64,000 nucleotides of DNA. Origin: Spongilla lacustris. Taxonomy: Eukaryota > Porifera > Demospongiae > Spongillida > Spongillidae. Position numbers and translations under genes: made by a program. Positions 32,244 to 43,530 of this stretch are shown here, piece by piece. The notes under the pieces are model-generated. The model searched no databases. It was given only the letters and a program-made list of their open reading frames with translations, and was not told where the DNA came from. The stretch spans positions 29,663,128 to 29,727,127 of the forward strand of contig OX442415.1 in the NCBI GenBank assembly GCA_949361645.1. Direction: 5' to 3'. Each line of letters opens with the position of its first letter. The first letter of the stretch is position 1.

Positions 32244-33792
32244 TAGCCTTTCCTTGGATGATGACAGCCTTCGCAGGTCACCTGAGCTCAGAGCAGGTGC
32301 TTCTGCTATGGGACAGGGTCATTGGGTTCAACTCACTGGAAGTCCTTCCTGGTACACACCTTTGTCCCAATAAGCACTAGTGTGCATATCGTAGTGCCAA
32401 GACGTTTTGGCGACAACTAGTTGGCGGAAAGTTCCCCCAACCGTGTCACCATCAACTTAATATTTAATTTTCTCTACCAACAAGTTATCTGCGTCGCGGA
32501 GGGGGGCGGGGGGAGGAGCATTCCATACGTAATAATATGGCTAGCTGTAGACGATATTTCCGCCAATTATAAATCGCCTTAAATAAAATGATCCCAAGAC
32601 TTCCGTCAATTGAAAATCACCACTTAGTCAAAATCAATTGTCGCCATTATGTTTTGGCAGTACGGTATGTGCATGTGTGCATGTGTCTGTACATGTGTTT
32701 TCATGTGTGCATGCCTGTGTGTGTGCATGTGTGTGTGCCTGTGTGTGTGTTAAGAAATGTTTGTCTGCATTGATCTGTGTGTATGTGATGTGCAGATGTG
32801 ACAATGTGTTGTGATGTAGCTTCGGTTCTGTAGTTTTTGCAGTCTCCATCTTTCAGTTCAGAGCTTCTAATCTTCTGCAAGCAGTCAGTCATGCAGATGT
32901 GGAGGTTTGTTCAGCACACCTCACACCTTCATCTACCACACCCGCACATTTTTAAACGGTCTGGGGACTTGAGTATAACCAACAAACCTTTTCCCACCTG
33001 GTTCCCAGGCCATCTTGGAGGATCTGTGGTGCTTAAAAGTGCTACCTCTGCTCCAACAGACACTTTTTTAACCCTTTCTCACCTGGTGATTCCATTATGT
33101 CAGTTTTACCATACATTGCTGAAATTGTGTAGAGTCATTTTGTGGCCACTTTGGTCTCAACAGAAGCGGTGGGTCACAGAGCCAGTGGGTTGTAGGAATG
33201 TGGAATTTGGAGAGCATTTGATTTTAAGATTCTGAATTTAACTGTGCTAAGGCAAATAGTATATAATGTTTGCAACTCATGTACATGTAATCTCTTGGGT
33301 AATCTACACAATTTGCTCATTCATCACGGCTGTTACGTACGTGCCATTAGGTTTTACAATTAGATTGTGTTAACTGAATTACGGTATATATTTAAAATGG
33401 CGTACACAAACCTCATTATGAAACCACCAACTTTGGAGGTATTTTATGCAAAAACCATGGAAGAAAAATAAAAACCATTACATGAATGGTGTCGCACACA
33501 TATTCGAAATGCTACGTAAATATAGGCGCAATTGAAAACAGCTTGTTACAATATGCTACAGCTTACGCGCATAAAGGGACTTAACGAGGGGTTGAAAATA
33601 GCAGGTTTTCTAAGCGGTGGTACTCCCAATCCTCCAGATAAATTAGGTTCAAAACCTTTGCACGAAGTAAGCCAGCTGTGGTGAGTATTTCTATGCATAA
33701 AATAAGTTACTACACGGTCTGTAACGGGTCTTAATTCCTATTCGACCGCTACGATGTAAATATGAATAATCGAACTGCACACCACAAGATCT
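32244..33792. other. Unassigned DNA with a TGTG-rich patch
   Basis: 32665-32780 is rich in GTGTGCATGTG. Frames at 32837-33235 lack recognisable domains. No gene is supported. Confidence 0.4.
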
Positions 33793-34613
33793 ATGGAGCC
33801 TGCAGTACACAGGTGCAAATTGAATGAGTTGCGTAGGGTGTGTGGGTGCGCAAAACCAGCTGCAGCTAAAAAAACGATACTCTGCATGTATGCAGAGCTA
33901 TTATTGCAACAGCCATTAGATCCACCCACCAATGTTGTGCAACAGGTTGCCACCTCACTGTTACAACAGCTGCCTTATACAAGAAACCTTATAAATGTGG
34001 TCTGAAACCTTATTATGACTGCTATTTGGCCCAGGAAACCATATATCACATAAATTTGAAATCCAAATTCCTCCCCTGGAAGCTGATGAGGCACAAGCCG
34101 GCCTTGTTCTAGGTCACACTAACAGTGATTTGTCCTCTTTGCTCCTCCTGATTGGATGAGGCAGGCCATCTGATCACCATGCTCTAACATGTCATTCAGG
34201 AGGTGGCTTAGGGACACGTCACTATCGCCTCTGTGACTGTCCTGCAGAAATCTGCAGCTTGTCTGGGTACATGTATGAACTATGAAGGGAAATCCCCTTG
34301 CATGTGATACTTATAAGGGTATACCTCCAAAGGCATAATGGCCCCTAGCTGAGATATCTGGCACATCGCGACCATAGCACCATAAAAATTCCATTCAACC
34401 ACCATTGACAGCTACTCTCTGCCATTAGTCAGCTGAACTGTCCAATTTGCCTCAGTGTGTTGAGGTTGCCATATGACAGACTTGTGTGTACTTGCTGTCT
34501 GGCTGAATGGATCCACCTGAGAGGTTCATTTCGTCCCTGCTGCTATGACACCATTCCACTGGAGTGCACACAACTCAGTAAAGCCAGTGTCCTGGTTCAG
34601 CTGCTGCTAAATG
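33793..34613 (+). pseudogene. RING-finger gene remnant
   Basis: The best part is 34411-34612. After attgacag the frame reads LLSAISQLNCPICLSVLRLP, then YDRLVCTCCLAEW, FRPCCYDTIPLECTQLSK and VLVQLLLN, ending at a donor-like ATG|gtgaga. CPIC, CTCC and PCCY give Cys pairs of a RING-like zinc finger. The LNCPICxSVLRLP...CCY...VLVQLLLN layout recalls the RING-containing N-terminal region of RAG1-like or uncharacterised proteins widespread in corals and sponges; this is memory, not a search. Upstream, 34063-34260 has a related-looking frame (IPPLEADEAQAGLVLGHTNS) broken by a stop, and 33793-34005 is open with KLNELRRVCGCAKP. The broken order suggests a decayed gene. Confidence 0.45.
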
Positions 34614-37177
34614 GTGAGAGCTATTAATTATGACACACACATACTTGCACTGAACAATCAAGGTGAACAAAGAGGAAATTCAGCTTGTGCATACCATTGT
34701 ACACAGATGCATTTGCATTATAACTGGAGGAACAGTAAGCTTTTTTTTTTTTTTAACTTGCACTTACAGCCGATGACTTTGGACTCGTGTAACAGTGCCA
34801 AAAGCGCCCATCACATACATGTAGCTGAGCAAACGCACACGTAGGCGTCGTGTGCTTGAGCTCCACAGGACACGTAATGAATCTGCGTTAAAAAGCAACT
34901 TATTCCGACGTTCACAACTCACACACTAAATCGAGTAGTAACGTATTGACGACAAAAATTCAAAGAACAAACTCTGCTCACTATGCCTTATCGTTTTCAC
35001 ACAAGATCATCTGGAGGTTTAGCCAAAAACATGAAATGTTCACACGACGTCTTACGAGGATCCTGCCGTATTAATCTGTATAGCGGAAGTCCAAAATGTT
35101 TTAATGACTAGCAAAATGCACCGACGTTTACCAACTGCTTTCTCTGTCCACCTGTCCTGTTACTTCGTGAAACCTAGCGATTAGAAGCGTAGAAAAAAGG
35201 GTTCTTTCCAAGGTAGGCGTTGCTATGGAACAAATTAGCCATGTTGCTAGGTACTTAATATTCACAGTGGGCGTGAACCTAATGTCCACGTTTCAATGGA
35301 ATTGTAACAGCCGTGTCATTTCAGTTGCACCATTATTTAAAACGTTGATCTTCACAACACGTGAAGTATGATATTGTTATAGACTTGGTTGTGTTACATT
35401 ATATATAGCATTGTTGGGATACATATATGCACAGCCGCATGTGGGGCCCAAGAATACTAATTTTCACTTACCAACAGTGAACCGACAACTGACCTAAAAA
35501 AGTGCATCAGTGGATTTGATAGTATTCCTAACTGAACTTCCACAACTGAATACAAAGAGATGGCCTCACATGCAGTAATGGAGATACTACCTGCATGTGA
35601 TGTGTGTGTGTGTGTGTGTGTGTGTCTGTGTGCCTGTGTGTGTGTGTGTGTGTGCTCCATTTTATCACATTCATTGACTGGTAAACGACAAAAATATGTC
35701 CATTATATGGTTACTCCTGGATACTAATCAGGTTTAAGTGTAACAACACTTGCAAGGTTACATTCTCATGAGCTGTTCCCTCATACCATGTCGCTGATAT
35801 TGTCACCCCATGCACACTGCTTTTATCTACGTCCACATCACCCCTGACAATGGTTGGTTCAAAGTACCAAGATTGCCTGAAGCACCATCACTTCTTGCAC
35901 CATCATTTTGGTATAGCAACGAGCATTTTTTGAATGAAAAAAAAGTGATATTGAATATTGATACAAACGGCTCTCCACTGATTGTGTGCTTGTGAGGGTA
36001 TGTGTGTGTGCTTGTGTGTTAATGAAATTCAAATTGACCACTAACTTTCTCATTTTTTTGCTTGTAGACATTGGTATTTTATAGTGTATGGCTAGTAAGA
36101 GAAAGGTGTTAGGTTATAGGAATGGGGTCGTGATCATTAAATTAAGGTAATACAAGGAGCATCTACATGTAGACAGTATTGAATAAAAAAATTGTGAGAG
36201 TTGTATTATGAAACTCAACATGTCGGTTTGCTGCTGGGGTGTGTGTCAGTGTGGTCCCATGGTGTTGAAAAGTGTTAACAATGTACATGTATAACGAAAG
36301 TATGAACACTCAAGTTCACCTAAAACTGTATATACATGTTGCTACATCTACAGTCATAAAAAGGTTGTCTGCCTTTCAGTCTTTTTGGTGCCTGTTTGAG
36401 ATGTAAGTGTTGCTTTAAAAACATGGCATACGCCAAATCTCAAAACAAGTTTTCACCAAAAACTTACAATCACTTTGGTTGTCATGGCAAACAGAAAAGC
36501 CATATTCAAGGGGAAAGATTGATAATTTTATGCATTGAATAGGCATACTTCAACTCACTTCCTGCTGTTTATAATAGTATTCATGGAGGACAAGGAAAAG
36601 GTATGCATGTTAAGGTGAGATGAGAATATCGCGCAGTATCAAGCGTTGGTACTTACCTCCTGCATTGTCATATAGTATCCACGTGGTGACCGCCAAGAAT
36701 AGGTAGGCAAGTTATGGAATAAGAATAAGTCGGACATGCATAATTATATATATGGTGAAAAGCAATTCAGCATTTGCTTATACTTAATTCCTGCATATTC
36801 ATCCAAGGTGACAAATCATTGCGTACTTCCTACATGCATTGTAACTCTTTAGTATCTGTATGCATGCCAAGGTGCCAGGCCTCAGAATAGGTATAGGCAC
36901 ATCAAAGGTAATCATTGCATGCATGTCTGCATGATACATTGTTCGTCATTCCATGGTGACAATAAATAAGCTTGTCCACATTTTATAATTATCAATGGAC
37001 AAATTACAGTTAAGGTATATAATAGAAAGTTAAACATTATTATATTTAGTACTTACTACAACCTTCATTGATAATAGTAACCATGGTTAGGTTTACATGC
37101 TATGTTATAATGTGTAAACATCATTGCAAATTAATTAGTCCATCAAAGCATGTAGTGACGCAATACAGGTGTGCGCC
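34614..37177. other. Unassigned DNA, GT microsatellite and weak repeats
   Basis: No gene is recognised. A GT/TG microsatellite occupies 35599-35653. 36590-36985 has weak tandem similarity of about 150-190 bp (GAATAGGTA, CCAAGGTG words). 34735-34755 is a T run. Confidence 0.4.
35599..35653 (+). repeat. GT microsatellite
   Basis: TGTGTGTG run interrupted by TCTG and CCTG. Confidence 0.95.
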
Positions 37178-37394
37178 TAGTTGGGCGTGGCCCTACTACC
37201 GCTTTTGGTCGGGTAGTCGGGTGACAAGCCTATACCAAGATTTGCTTTCTGGAGTGTTATGTAATATTGTTGTGAATATCGTTTATGTAAGGTGGTAATA
37301 ATTGTGGGCCATTTTCTCACATCAGTGGTGATAATGAACATGCTACAATCCGATTGGACTGTAGGTATGTAGGTAGTAGGGTCACGCCCAACTA
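37178..37394. mobile_element. 217-bp TIR element with TAGTTGGGCGT ends
   Basis: The left end TAGTTGGGCGTGGCCCTACT mirrors the right end AGTAGGGTCACGCCCAACTA. There is no transposase. It shares termini with the 45-bp hairpin at 18401-18445. It ends 13 bases before the next TIR element. Confidence 0.8.
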
Positions 37395-37407
37395 ATGTGC
37401 AGACAAC

Positions 37408-38622
37408 CATAGATTAATAACCTTACGGAACGGGATTGGAAACGCTATATCCATTCCAATTCAACGCTATGTGTCGTCATAGTTTTGCATGAATCTAATT
37501 ATTTTTGCTCAGAGAGGCAGTGAAGAAGCAAGTCCAAACAGAGGCATCACAAGGTAAAAGAAGGGGATGATGATTCCCTAAACTTCCTAGATGGTTTTCT
37601 ACCCTCGTAGTTGGTTCTTTTTGGGCATCGTTTAAACTTTGGGCTGTGTACGATGACAAAAGCGCGCGAAAAGCGGTGCGAAAGCGAAGTACAATTTTTT
37701 CGTCAACTACTGTGGCAACAGGCAACATGATCAGGCAACGAAAGATAGCGTCAGAGCAAGCACAGTGAATGTATGGAGACGTAGTGGTGGTTTCAAGACA
37801 ACCAGTTTTATAATCGTAAAGATCCATAGCTTCAAACGCAAAACTACGCTTAAAATACCTCCCGCCTTTCGACAATCCTTGTACCTTTACGGTTCAAGGT
37901 GTCGGCCCCAAAAGTAGTTTTATAAGAAGAAGGAAGGTGGATGGGGGACGTGGTAGGATTGGAAAATCTCTGTACGTAGTGATAGCTAACTTACACCCCT
38001 CGATATGCGAGCAAAAAATTAAATTTTTGTTTTTAAATGTTTCAGTCGACAAGGAAGGTTGTCAAAGAAGCTTAAGGCAAAAACGCCAATGCACTAACCT
38101 GACTGTCTCCATTGACATTGACATCTGCATGAAAGCCAGGAGTGCTAGGCACCATCTAGAGCAGCAACTTAGTCAAGTTTTACTGTTGTGCAGACACTTC
38201 TTCCTCCATGCAGGTACATGTAAGTTATTGTGGTATGCTTTTTAAAAAGTGATTTTGTTTAGGCAGATGTTTTGATGAAGGGCGAATGGTCGTGCACCAC
38301 CCTTCCAGCTTAGATTGGGCATGGGAAGCATCCTTATAATGTGTTGAAAGAGGAGGGCTTTGTCTAAGGTTAGCAGGTCAAGCCCGCCTCTCTGTCGGCA
38401 ACCCTTCGCTCTAAACAAACTATATATCTATCCCCAAATTGGCTCTGCCTGGTTCTAGGTATTGTGTGCTGCTCTATTACGAGTATATAAATGGTGTTCT
38501 TGGGAAAGAGTCTCTAGCCTGCCTATCGATTATAATTACGTCATACGCTCGAGCGAAACTATGATAATCGATTGGCAATGTATTGCGTTTCCAATCCCGT
38601 TCCGTAAGGTTATTAATCTATG
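37408..38622. mobile_element. 1.2-kb TIR element with 7-bp TSD
   Basis: CATAGATTAATAACCTTACG, then GAACGGGATTGGAAACGC, at 37408-37445 is the exact complement of 38585-38622. Flanks carry AGACAAC at 37401-37407 and 38623-38629. Beyond about 38 bp the TIR match weakens. Two interior open frames (minus 37875-37495 and plus 37937-38245) show no transposase motif; they may be captured sequence. The superfamily is uncertain, since 7 bp is an unusual TSD length. Confidence 0.75.
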
Positions 38623-39229
38623 AGACAACTGACCTGCTTTTTTTCAGCCGTGGCTGCACGCGTCTCCTTCAAATAGCTGATTATCATTTCTAGTTCAGTT
38701 GAAATAAAAATGAATATGAACAAGGCACTTAGCTCTTACCGATGAGAATGTCGTCACGACTAACTGGCATACTACCAGGCACGACCTCATCGCTCATTTC
38801 ATCCGTGTCCTTCGCATCATTCTCTTAATAGCGCAAATGAATTGAAATTAAATGAATTGCTTGGCATTCCTTTGAACAGGGCATGCATTCAGCTCTTACC
38901 GTTCAGAACTTCTTGCGGCCATTGAGCCCATAGAGCTGGCACGTCCTCGTCGCTCATCTCAACGGACCGGGTGTCCTTCGCATCATTCTCGGCTTAATAG
39001 CGCAAATGAAATGAATTGCTTGGCATTTCTTTGAGCAGGGCATGCAGCTCTTACCGTTCAGAACGTCGTCGTGACTAACTTGCCGCCACTGCATACCACC
39101 AGGCACGACCTCATCGCTCATCTCTACGGCATCATTCACTTTATAGCGCAAGCGCTGTAGCAGCTGACGGCCATCAGCAAACAAGACCAGTAGGCTCACA
39201 AGAAGTACCAGCTCTTTCAGCATCTTCAA
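38613..39229 (-). CDS. Small predicted secreted protein with duplicated exons
   Basis: Exon 1 (39229-39055) starts MKMLKELVLLVSLLVLFADG, a classic signal peptide, then RQLLQRLRYKVNDAVEMSDE, VVPGGMQWRQVSHDDVLN and donor G|gtaagagc. Exon 2 (38992-38900, 93 bp) and exon 3 (38823-38740, 84 bp) follow acceptors ctattaag and end at the same gtaagagct donor. All introns are phase 1. Each exon repeats ENDAKDT, EMSDEVVP or EMSDEDVP, and a final DDVL/DDIL/QEVL motif, and intron sequences are also alike, so the exon-intron unit was tandemly duplicated. A possible exon 4 (38689-38613, after actgaactag) gives about 24 residues, ending in SCLID and a TAA inside the TIR of the neighbouring transposon. No Cys framework or known family is recognised; the acidic repeats suggest a secreted, possibly propeptide-like protein. 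Function unknown. Confidence 0.7.
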
Positions 39230-39516
39230 CCGTCGAGTCGGCTATTGCGAGAAATGAGATATTGTCTAGAATACTGAGCTGGTTTAAATATATACTGCTA
39301 CATCAGTGCGGCTGTGCCCGCACCCCGCGCAAAAATGCAATTAATCATTACATGAACCACACATCATGCATTGGTCATATAACGATACAAACGTGCACGG
39401 GAATAGACGGAGAAACATGAAGATATAGGTTCTTTACATTTTTTTTTTCTTGCACACTGAAATTTGGTCTATCCATCACGGCGTTAATTTCATTTCATTA
39501 CTGCCACGTCCGGAGT

Positions 39517-39715
39517 AAAAACCTCAGCGGTTGCCTAGAGACATTGTGTCACGTTCGCGGATCTTTGCGTAACTAAAATGTTTGATCAGGAACTGGATCC
39601 GCCGGAGGATCACTGTCCGAGCTGGAAGGAATGATTCCGGGCCGAGCGTTACCCTTTTATTATGCAAAGGTCCGCGAATGTGACACAATGTCACTAGGCA
39701 ACCGCTGAGGTTTTT
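39517..39715. mobile_element. 199-bp MITE with 51-bp TIRs
   Basis: AAAAACCTCAGCGGTTGCCT, then GACATTGTGTCAC, at the left is mirrored by GTGACACAATGTC and AGGCAACCGCTGAGGTTTTT at the right, with four or so mismatches. No coding capacity. Confidence 0.85.
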
Positions 39716-39788
39716 AAGACGTTGTCCCTCGCTATCATTGGAATCCATGCAGTTCATTTTGCTTACCTCAGGTAACTTTGGAACGTGG

Positions 39789-39965
39789 CTTCAGATTGTT
39801 CTGTCAGGAAACCTTCACGACACCTTGAATGTGGCCAAATGTTAAGGTGCTAATAGGCATTTATACGGTTTGGATAGTTACAGTTGGGTTGGCTTCTGAT
39901 TGTTCTGTCAGGAATCCTTCATGCCACTCAAAAATTCCCTGTGGCCAAATGTTAAGGTGCTATAG
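39789..39965 (+). repeat. About 105-bp direct duplication
   Basis: GATTGTTCTGTCAGGAA, CCTTCA and GTGGCCAAATGTTAAGGTGCTA occur twice in the same order (39793 and 39898 onward). Confidence 0.85.
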
Positions 39966-40394
39966 TTTAGACATTGATGAGGTGGTGTACATAGTTGTAC
40001 TATTGCATGCACATGACATTCACTTTGTGGATAAGGTAGCACCAAACCTTTCCTATAAAGTATTTAAGATTTGTTGTTCTAAACATGCACAGGTGAGATG
40101 AGACACTATGCTATCTAGAACATATATGGTGGCTATATAGCTGCATATTATGGTTACCTTGGTTGGTGCATGCAATTCATGGGAAGTATGAACATTAGTT
40201 GACATCACATCTTCGTGCATTAGAAGACACTGTCAGTGTAATGTTTAGCCTAGAAAGTTCTATGCAAGTGGGTCAAATAAAATATCAGTAAACAACGCTG
40301 ATACCCCAGTTATACATGTATAATCTCTCCATGCATGGCTCTTTCACAACTGCTAAATGTAAGTATACGATATCAGTATCCTGATATTGTCTGA

Positions 40395-41290
40395 AATTTG
40401 CCATACAATTAATTGGAACAGCATCTCATCTGCATACATATGTACGGTGCTATATGGTTGCATGCATGGGCTATATGTAGTCTATGCCTTCATTGTGCAT
40501 ACTGTATTTACTACTTGGTAAAGGAAGGCTGGTATTGCAAAATTAATTTGCCCATACAAAGTATAGTAAATCTGGCCAATCCCTTAGGATTGAAGCATCG
40601 CAAGCTTTGCAAAAAAATTGCAAGACTTAAAAATTTAAAGCTGCTGGGGGAATGCACGAACTACATGCACGTGCATAGCATAAGGCATGCAGCCCACACT
40701 ATAGGATATTTGAAAACTAATATGGTTGCTGTCTACATGGTACTGAAAGGAACGGGGCTGTCCATGAAGTATGTCACGCACTTTTTAGCGTTTTTGGACC
40801 CCCTCCCCCCCATTGGTCACAATGTGTCACAATAGTAATAACCCCCCCCCCCCCCCCCCCCCCCCCTCAACCCTTTTTAAACACGTGTACTCTGTAACTC
40901 ACACGTAAATAGGCGCAGCATGCAGGTACATTAACAGTTCAGTACTAAGAAGTAAAAAAACCCAGGACTCATCCTCCTCCCATGGTGAAGCCGCTAAATG
41001 CTAGCTCCTCTGTAAGAAATACAAATCTGCTGGGGGATCTTTACCATCCGTATTGAGTGATTTTTTGGACCAAAAGCTAAGCAGAGCACCGTTGTTACTG
41101 CACGGCGATAGATTCGAACTTCTCAGTTAAGCAAAGCTGGCATCAGTTTGGCTAGGCAAGTCACCTTCTTGCTTCATATTCTTCCAGAGTTCCGCGACAG
41201 TTTTCTGACTGACATTCTTGCTTGCTTTTGTAGGATTCGCCTTCACATATGATTGGAACAATGACACAAATAGCTTTTCCTTATTCATGG
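40395..41290 (+). repeat. Segmental repeat X, copy 1
   Basis: Aligns in direct orientation with 59153-59984. Shared landmarks are GGCTGGTATTGCAAAATTAA, CCTTAGGATTGAAGCATCGC, CACAATGTGTCACAA, GCAAAGCTGGCATCAGTTTG and the end GCTTTTGTAGGATTCGCCTTC ... TATTCATGG. A poly-C run of about 26 bases (40840-40866) is present only in this copy. The end resembles acceptor plus exon, but the frame is short and unrecognised. Confidence 0.8.
40840..40866 (+). repeat. Poly-C tract
   Basis: About 26 C bases within segmental repeat X copy 1. Copy 2 has a short CCCC here. Confidence 0.95.
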
Positions 41291-41480
41291 TACTGTAGGT
41301 AGTTTGATATTTTTTTCAAATTGCGATTTAAGCCGCATATTATGTGTCGTTGGAAAGACTGAGCAAAAAATCTAAATTCCAAAGATACCTAATATTCATG
41401 GTGATGCGTTTTGTTGCGGGCACCACACTATTCGAAAGATCACAAATGAAATGATCGCAAATGTACGTGAATGAATAGGG

Positions 41481-41620
41481 TACTGTCACGCGAAAATTGG
41501 ACCGGGCGAAAAGTGGTCCGGGCGGACCACTTTTGGCTGCCAAAATTGGTCCGACCCCGGACAACTTTTGGTTGCCAAAAATGGTCCGGGTTGCCAAAAG
41601 TGGTCCGGGTATATCAACTT
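41481..41620 (+). repeat. GGTCCGG-rich repeat, copy 1
   Basis: Begins GTACTGTCACGCGAAAATTGG and continues with alternating GGTCCGG, GGCGGACCACTTTTGGC and CCAAAA words. It is the inverted counterpart of 47944-48072. The open frames across it (for example NFWLPK, VAKSGPG) are repeat translations. Confidence 0.85.
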
Positions 41621-41744
41621 GCAGGAAACCGTTCCTTGCCTTCAGACGTTTGTGTAGAACCCATTTCTATATGCAGCCGCAGTAAATGTATAAGCGTATA
41701 CATATTTATACATGCATGATCCGGTGTCATAGGGTATACGGTCC

Positions 41745-41912
41745 GGCCCGATTTCGGGTCCGGCGGACCGTATTCCCTTAGGGAATACGGTCCCCCCCAG
41801 ACCCAACTCCCTAGGGAATACGGTCCCCCGGACCGAGTTCCCTGGTTGTACAAAACCAATTAACCGGACTCAATTCCCTAGGGAATTGAGTCCCCCCCCC
41901 GGACCGTATTTC
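41745..41912. repeat. Cluster of GGACCGTATTCCC palindromes
   Basis: GGACCGTATTCCCTTAGGG plus its mirror at 41762-41791, AACTCCCTAGGGAATACGG near 41806, and GGACTCAATTCCCTAGGG plus mirror near 41866-41893. Each is a near-perfect inverted repeat centred on CTAGGG or TTAGGG. G+C content is far above the flanks. Mechanism unknown; possibly termini of one or more elements of the GGTCCGG family. Confidence 0.75.
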
Positions 41913-42420
41913 CTGGTTTTAAATACATGCATGTATATGCATATTCCACCCCTTGCATTCACGTAAGGGCTGGCACATTTGGATTAGAAAAGCAAAAGCC
42001 AATGATTGCAGGTCGTCGTCAACTATACATGAATATGCAGCTTCTGTAACAGTTAAAAAAAACTTTTTCCTTCGGTTTGTAACAATGAACATTTTTTTGA
42101 TCGCATCCAGGTCATGCAGCTTCTATAACAATTAACACTGTTTTACATTATCAAATCGTGAACAAATCTGAGCATTCGCCGCAGTAGAGTGAAATCGAGG
42201 AGAAGGATCGAGATTGAAAATGGAGCTGGGCTTCCATACCTGCCAGAATGAGTTTCAGCACAGTTTCTCGTGTTTTGTTTTATTTTAATCGTCTAGATAG
42301 TCTCTGTGTGTACATTTTCTATTCGGTTTCATTTTATGTTTGCAACCCATTTTAATAACATATCTTTTATAGTAGAATAAATTTAATAAAGATAAAAATC
42401 TATATTATCATATATGTATA

Positions 42421-43130
42421 ATAGTCAGATGAACATAAGAGAGATGAGGGTACTGGATAAATCTCAATTTCGTACCTGTAAAAAAGAAAAAAAACACTTC
42501 AGCCATTACTGTTTAGAGAACGATGCATAAGACTAAAGTGTTTTTCAATCATGTGCATGATAAAATGTGAATTTCACAGACAAATAATGCTGCTTGTGTG
42601 CCCAGAGATTTTCTGCAGAAAGAGGGAGGGAAATAGAAAAGGGATGAGAAGAGAAGTGAGAAGAGGTAAAGGGACACATACATGTAGCTTTAAGCTGCAT
42701 GGGCCCTCATGCAACAACTTGGTCCTTTTAATCAGTGGTTAAATTGACCTGGCACACTCTAAGCATACTCCCTCTATACTCCTGTGTGGGAAGAAAAAGA
42801 AATAAGATGAGAGAGGAATGAGTGGGGGATAATCATGTCTCTTATGTTCATTTGACTAATAGTCAAATGAACATAAGAGACATGATGATATTGAGTGTAT
42901 ACTCAAATTTATACCTGTAAAAATGAAAATAAATCAGCCAAAAAGTGTATTTCGTAGATAAATATAAGCTTGGCGGCATCCATTAATATTGCTTGTGTGC
43001 CCAGTGTCTTTTTAGTCTCGAGTGTCACTGTGTATTACACACATGGCATTAGTAAGATAGTTATTTGTTGCTGTATGTGATTAAAGCCACGCTCATGAAT
43101 GTCTTTGTTATCGAAAATTTACATATCTTG
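42421..43130 (+). repeat. Direct duplication joined by a perfect palindrome
   Basis: AGATGAACATAAGAGA, ATACCTGTAAAAA and GCTTGTGTGCCCAG occur in order from 42427 and again from 42862. At the junction, 42829-42885 forms a palindrome (TCATGTCTCTTATGTTCATT and its mirror around GACTAATAGTC). Confidence 0.75.
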
Positions 43131-43219
43131 TAGGGACAGCATCTCTTTGTAATATACTCACATGCCTTTAAGCTGTCTGGCATGTCTTTGTGTGCATGTA
43201 TTTTGCGATAAAAAGACGC

Positions 43220-43530
43220 GCCTACTTATGCGTCATCTGAGGGAAAGTGCAAACACACATGACACACTGACCTTAAATAAATTGATTTTCTCCAGTAGTC
43301 GCCAACCCTTGTCTTAGAGGTGCATATATACATGTACATACAGGTACATGTCATCTGAGGGTAAGTGCAAACACGCTGATCTTAAATCCCACCTATGAGA
43401 ACACCAATCACCTTGGAGAGGTGTGCATCTACACCCTATAAGAATGCAATACATATATATCATCTGAGAGTAAGTGTAAACACACATGATACATGTACAT
43501 TGACCTTAAATTAACACACTGATTCTCTCC
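43220..43530 (+). repeat. About 115-bp tandem repeat, three units
   Basis: CATCTGAGGGAAAGTGCAAACAC or variants start at about 43226, 43352 and 43460, each followed by a TGACCTTAAAT or GATCTTAAAT word and a CTCCA word. Confidence 0.75.

Noticed and set aside
31121..32380. 419-residue plus-strand frame of SLTH/PPTH repeats
   Set aside because: It is the translation of the CACT microsatellite; no coding context, and the frame simply follows a repeat without stops.
37495..38245. Host genes in the two frames inside the 1.2-kb TIR element
   Set aside because: No domain, no supported splice partners, and they sit between transposon ends; kept only as possible captured sequence.
41340..41860. Frames with GPGGPL and NFWLPK motifs
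   Set aside because: They are translations of GGTCCGG repeats, seen on both strands and at the inverted copy near 48 kb.
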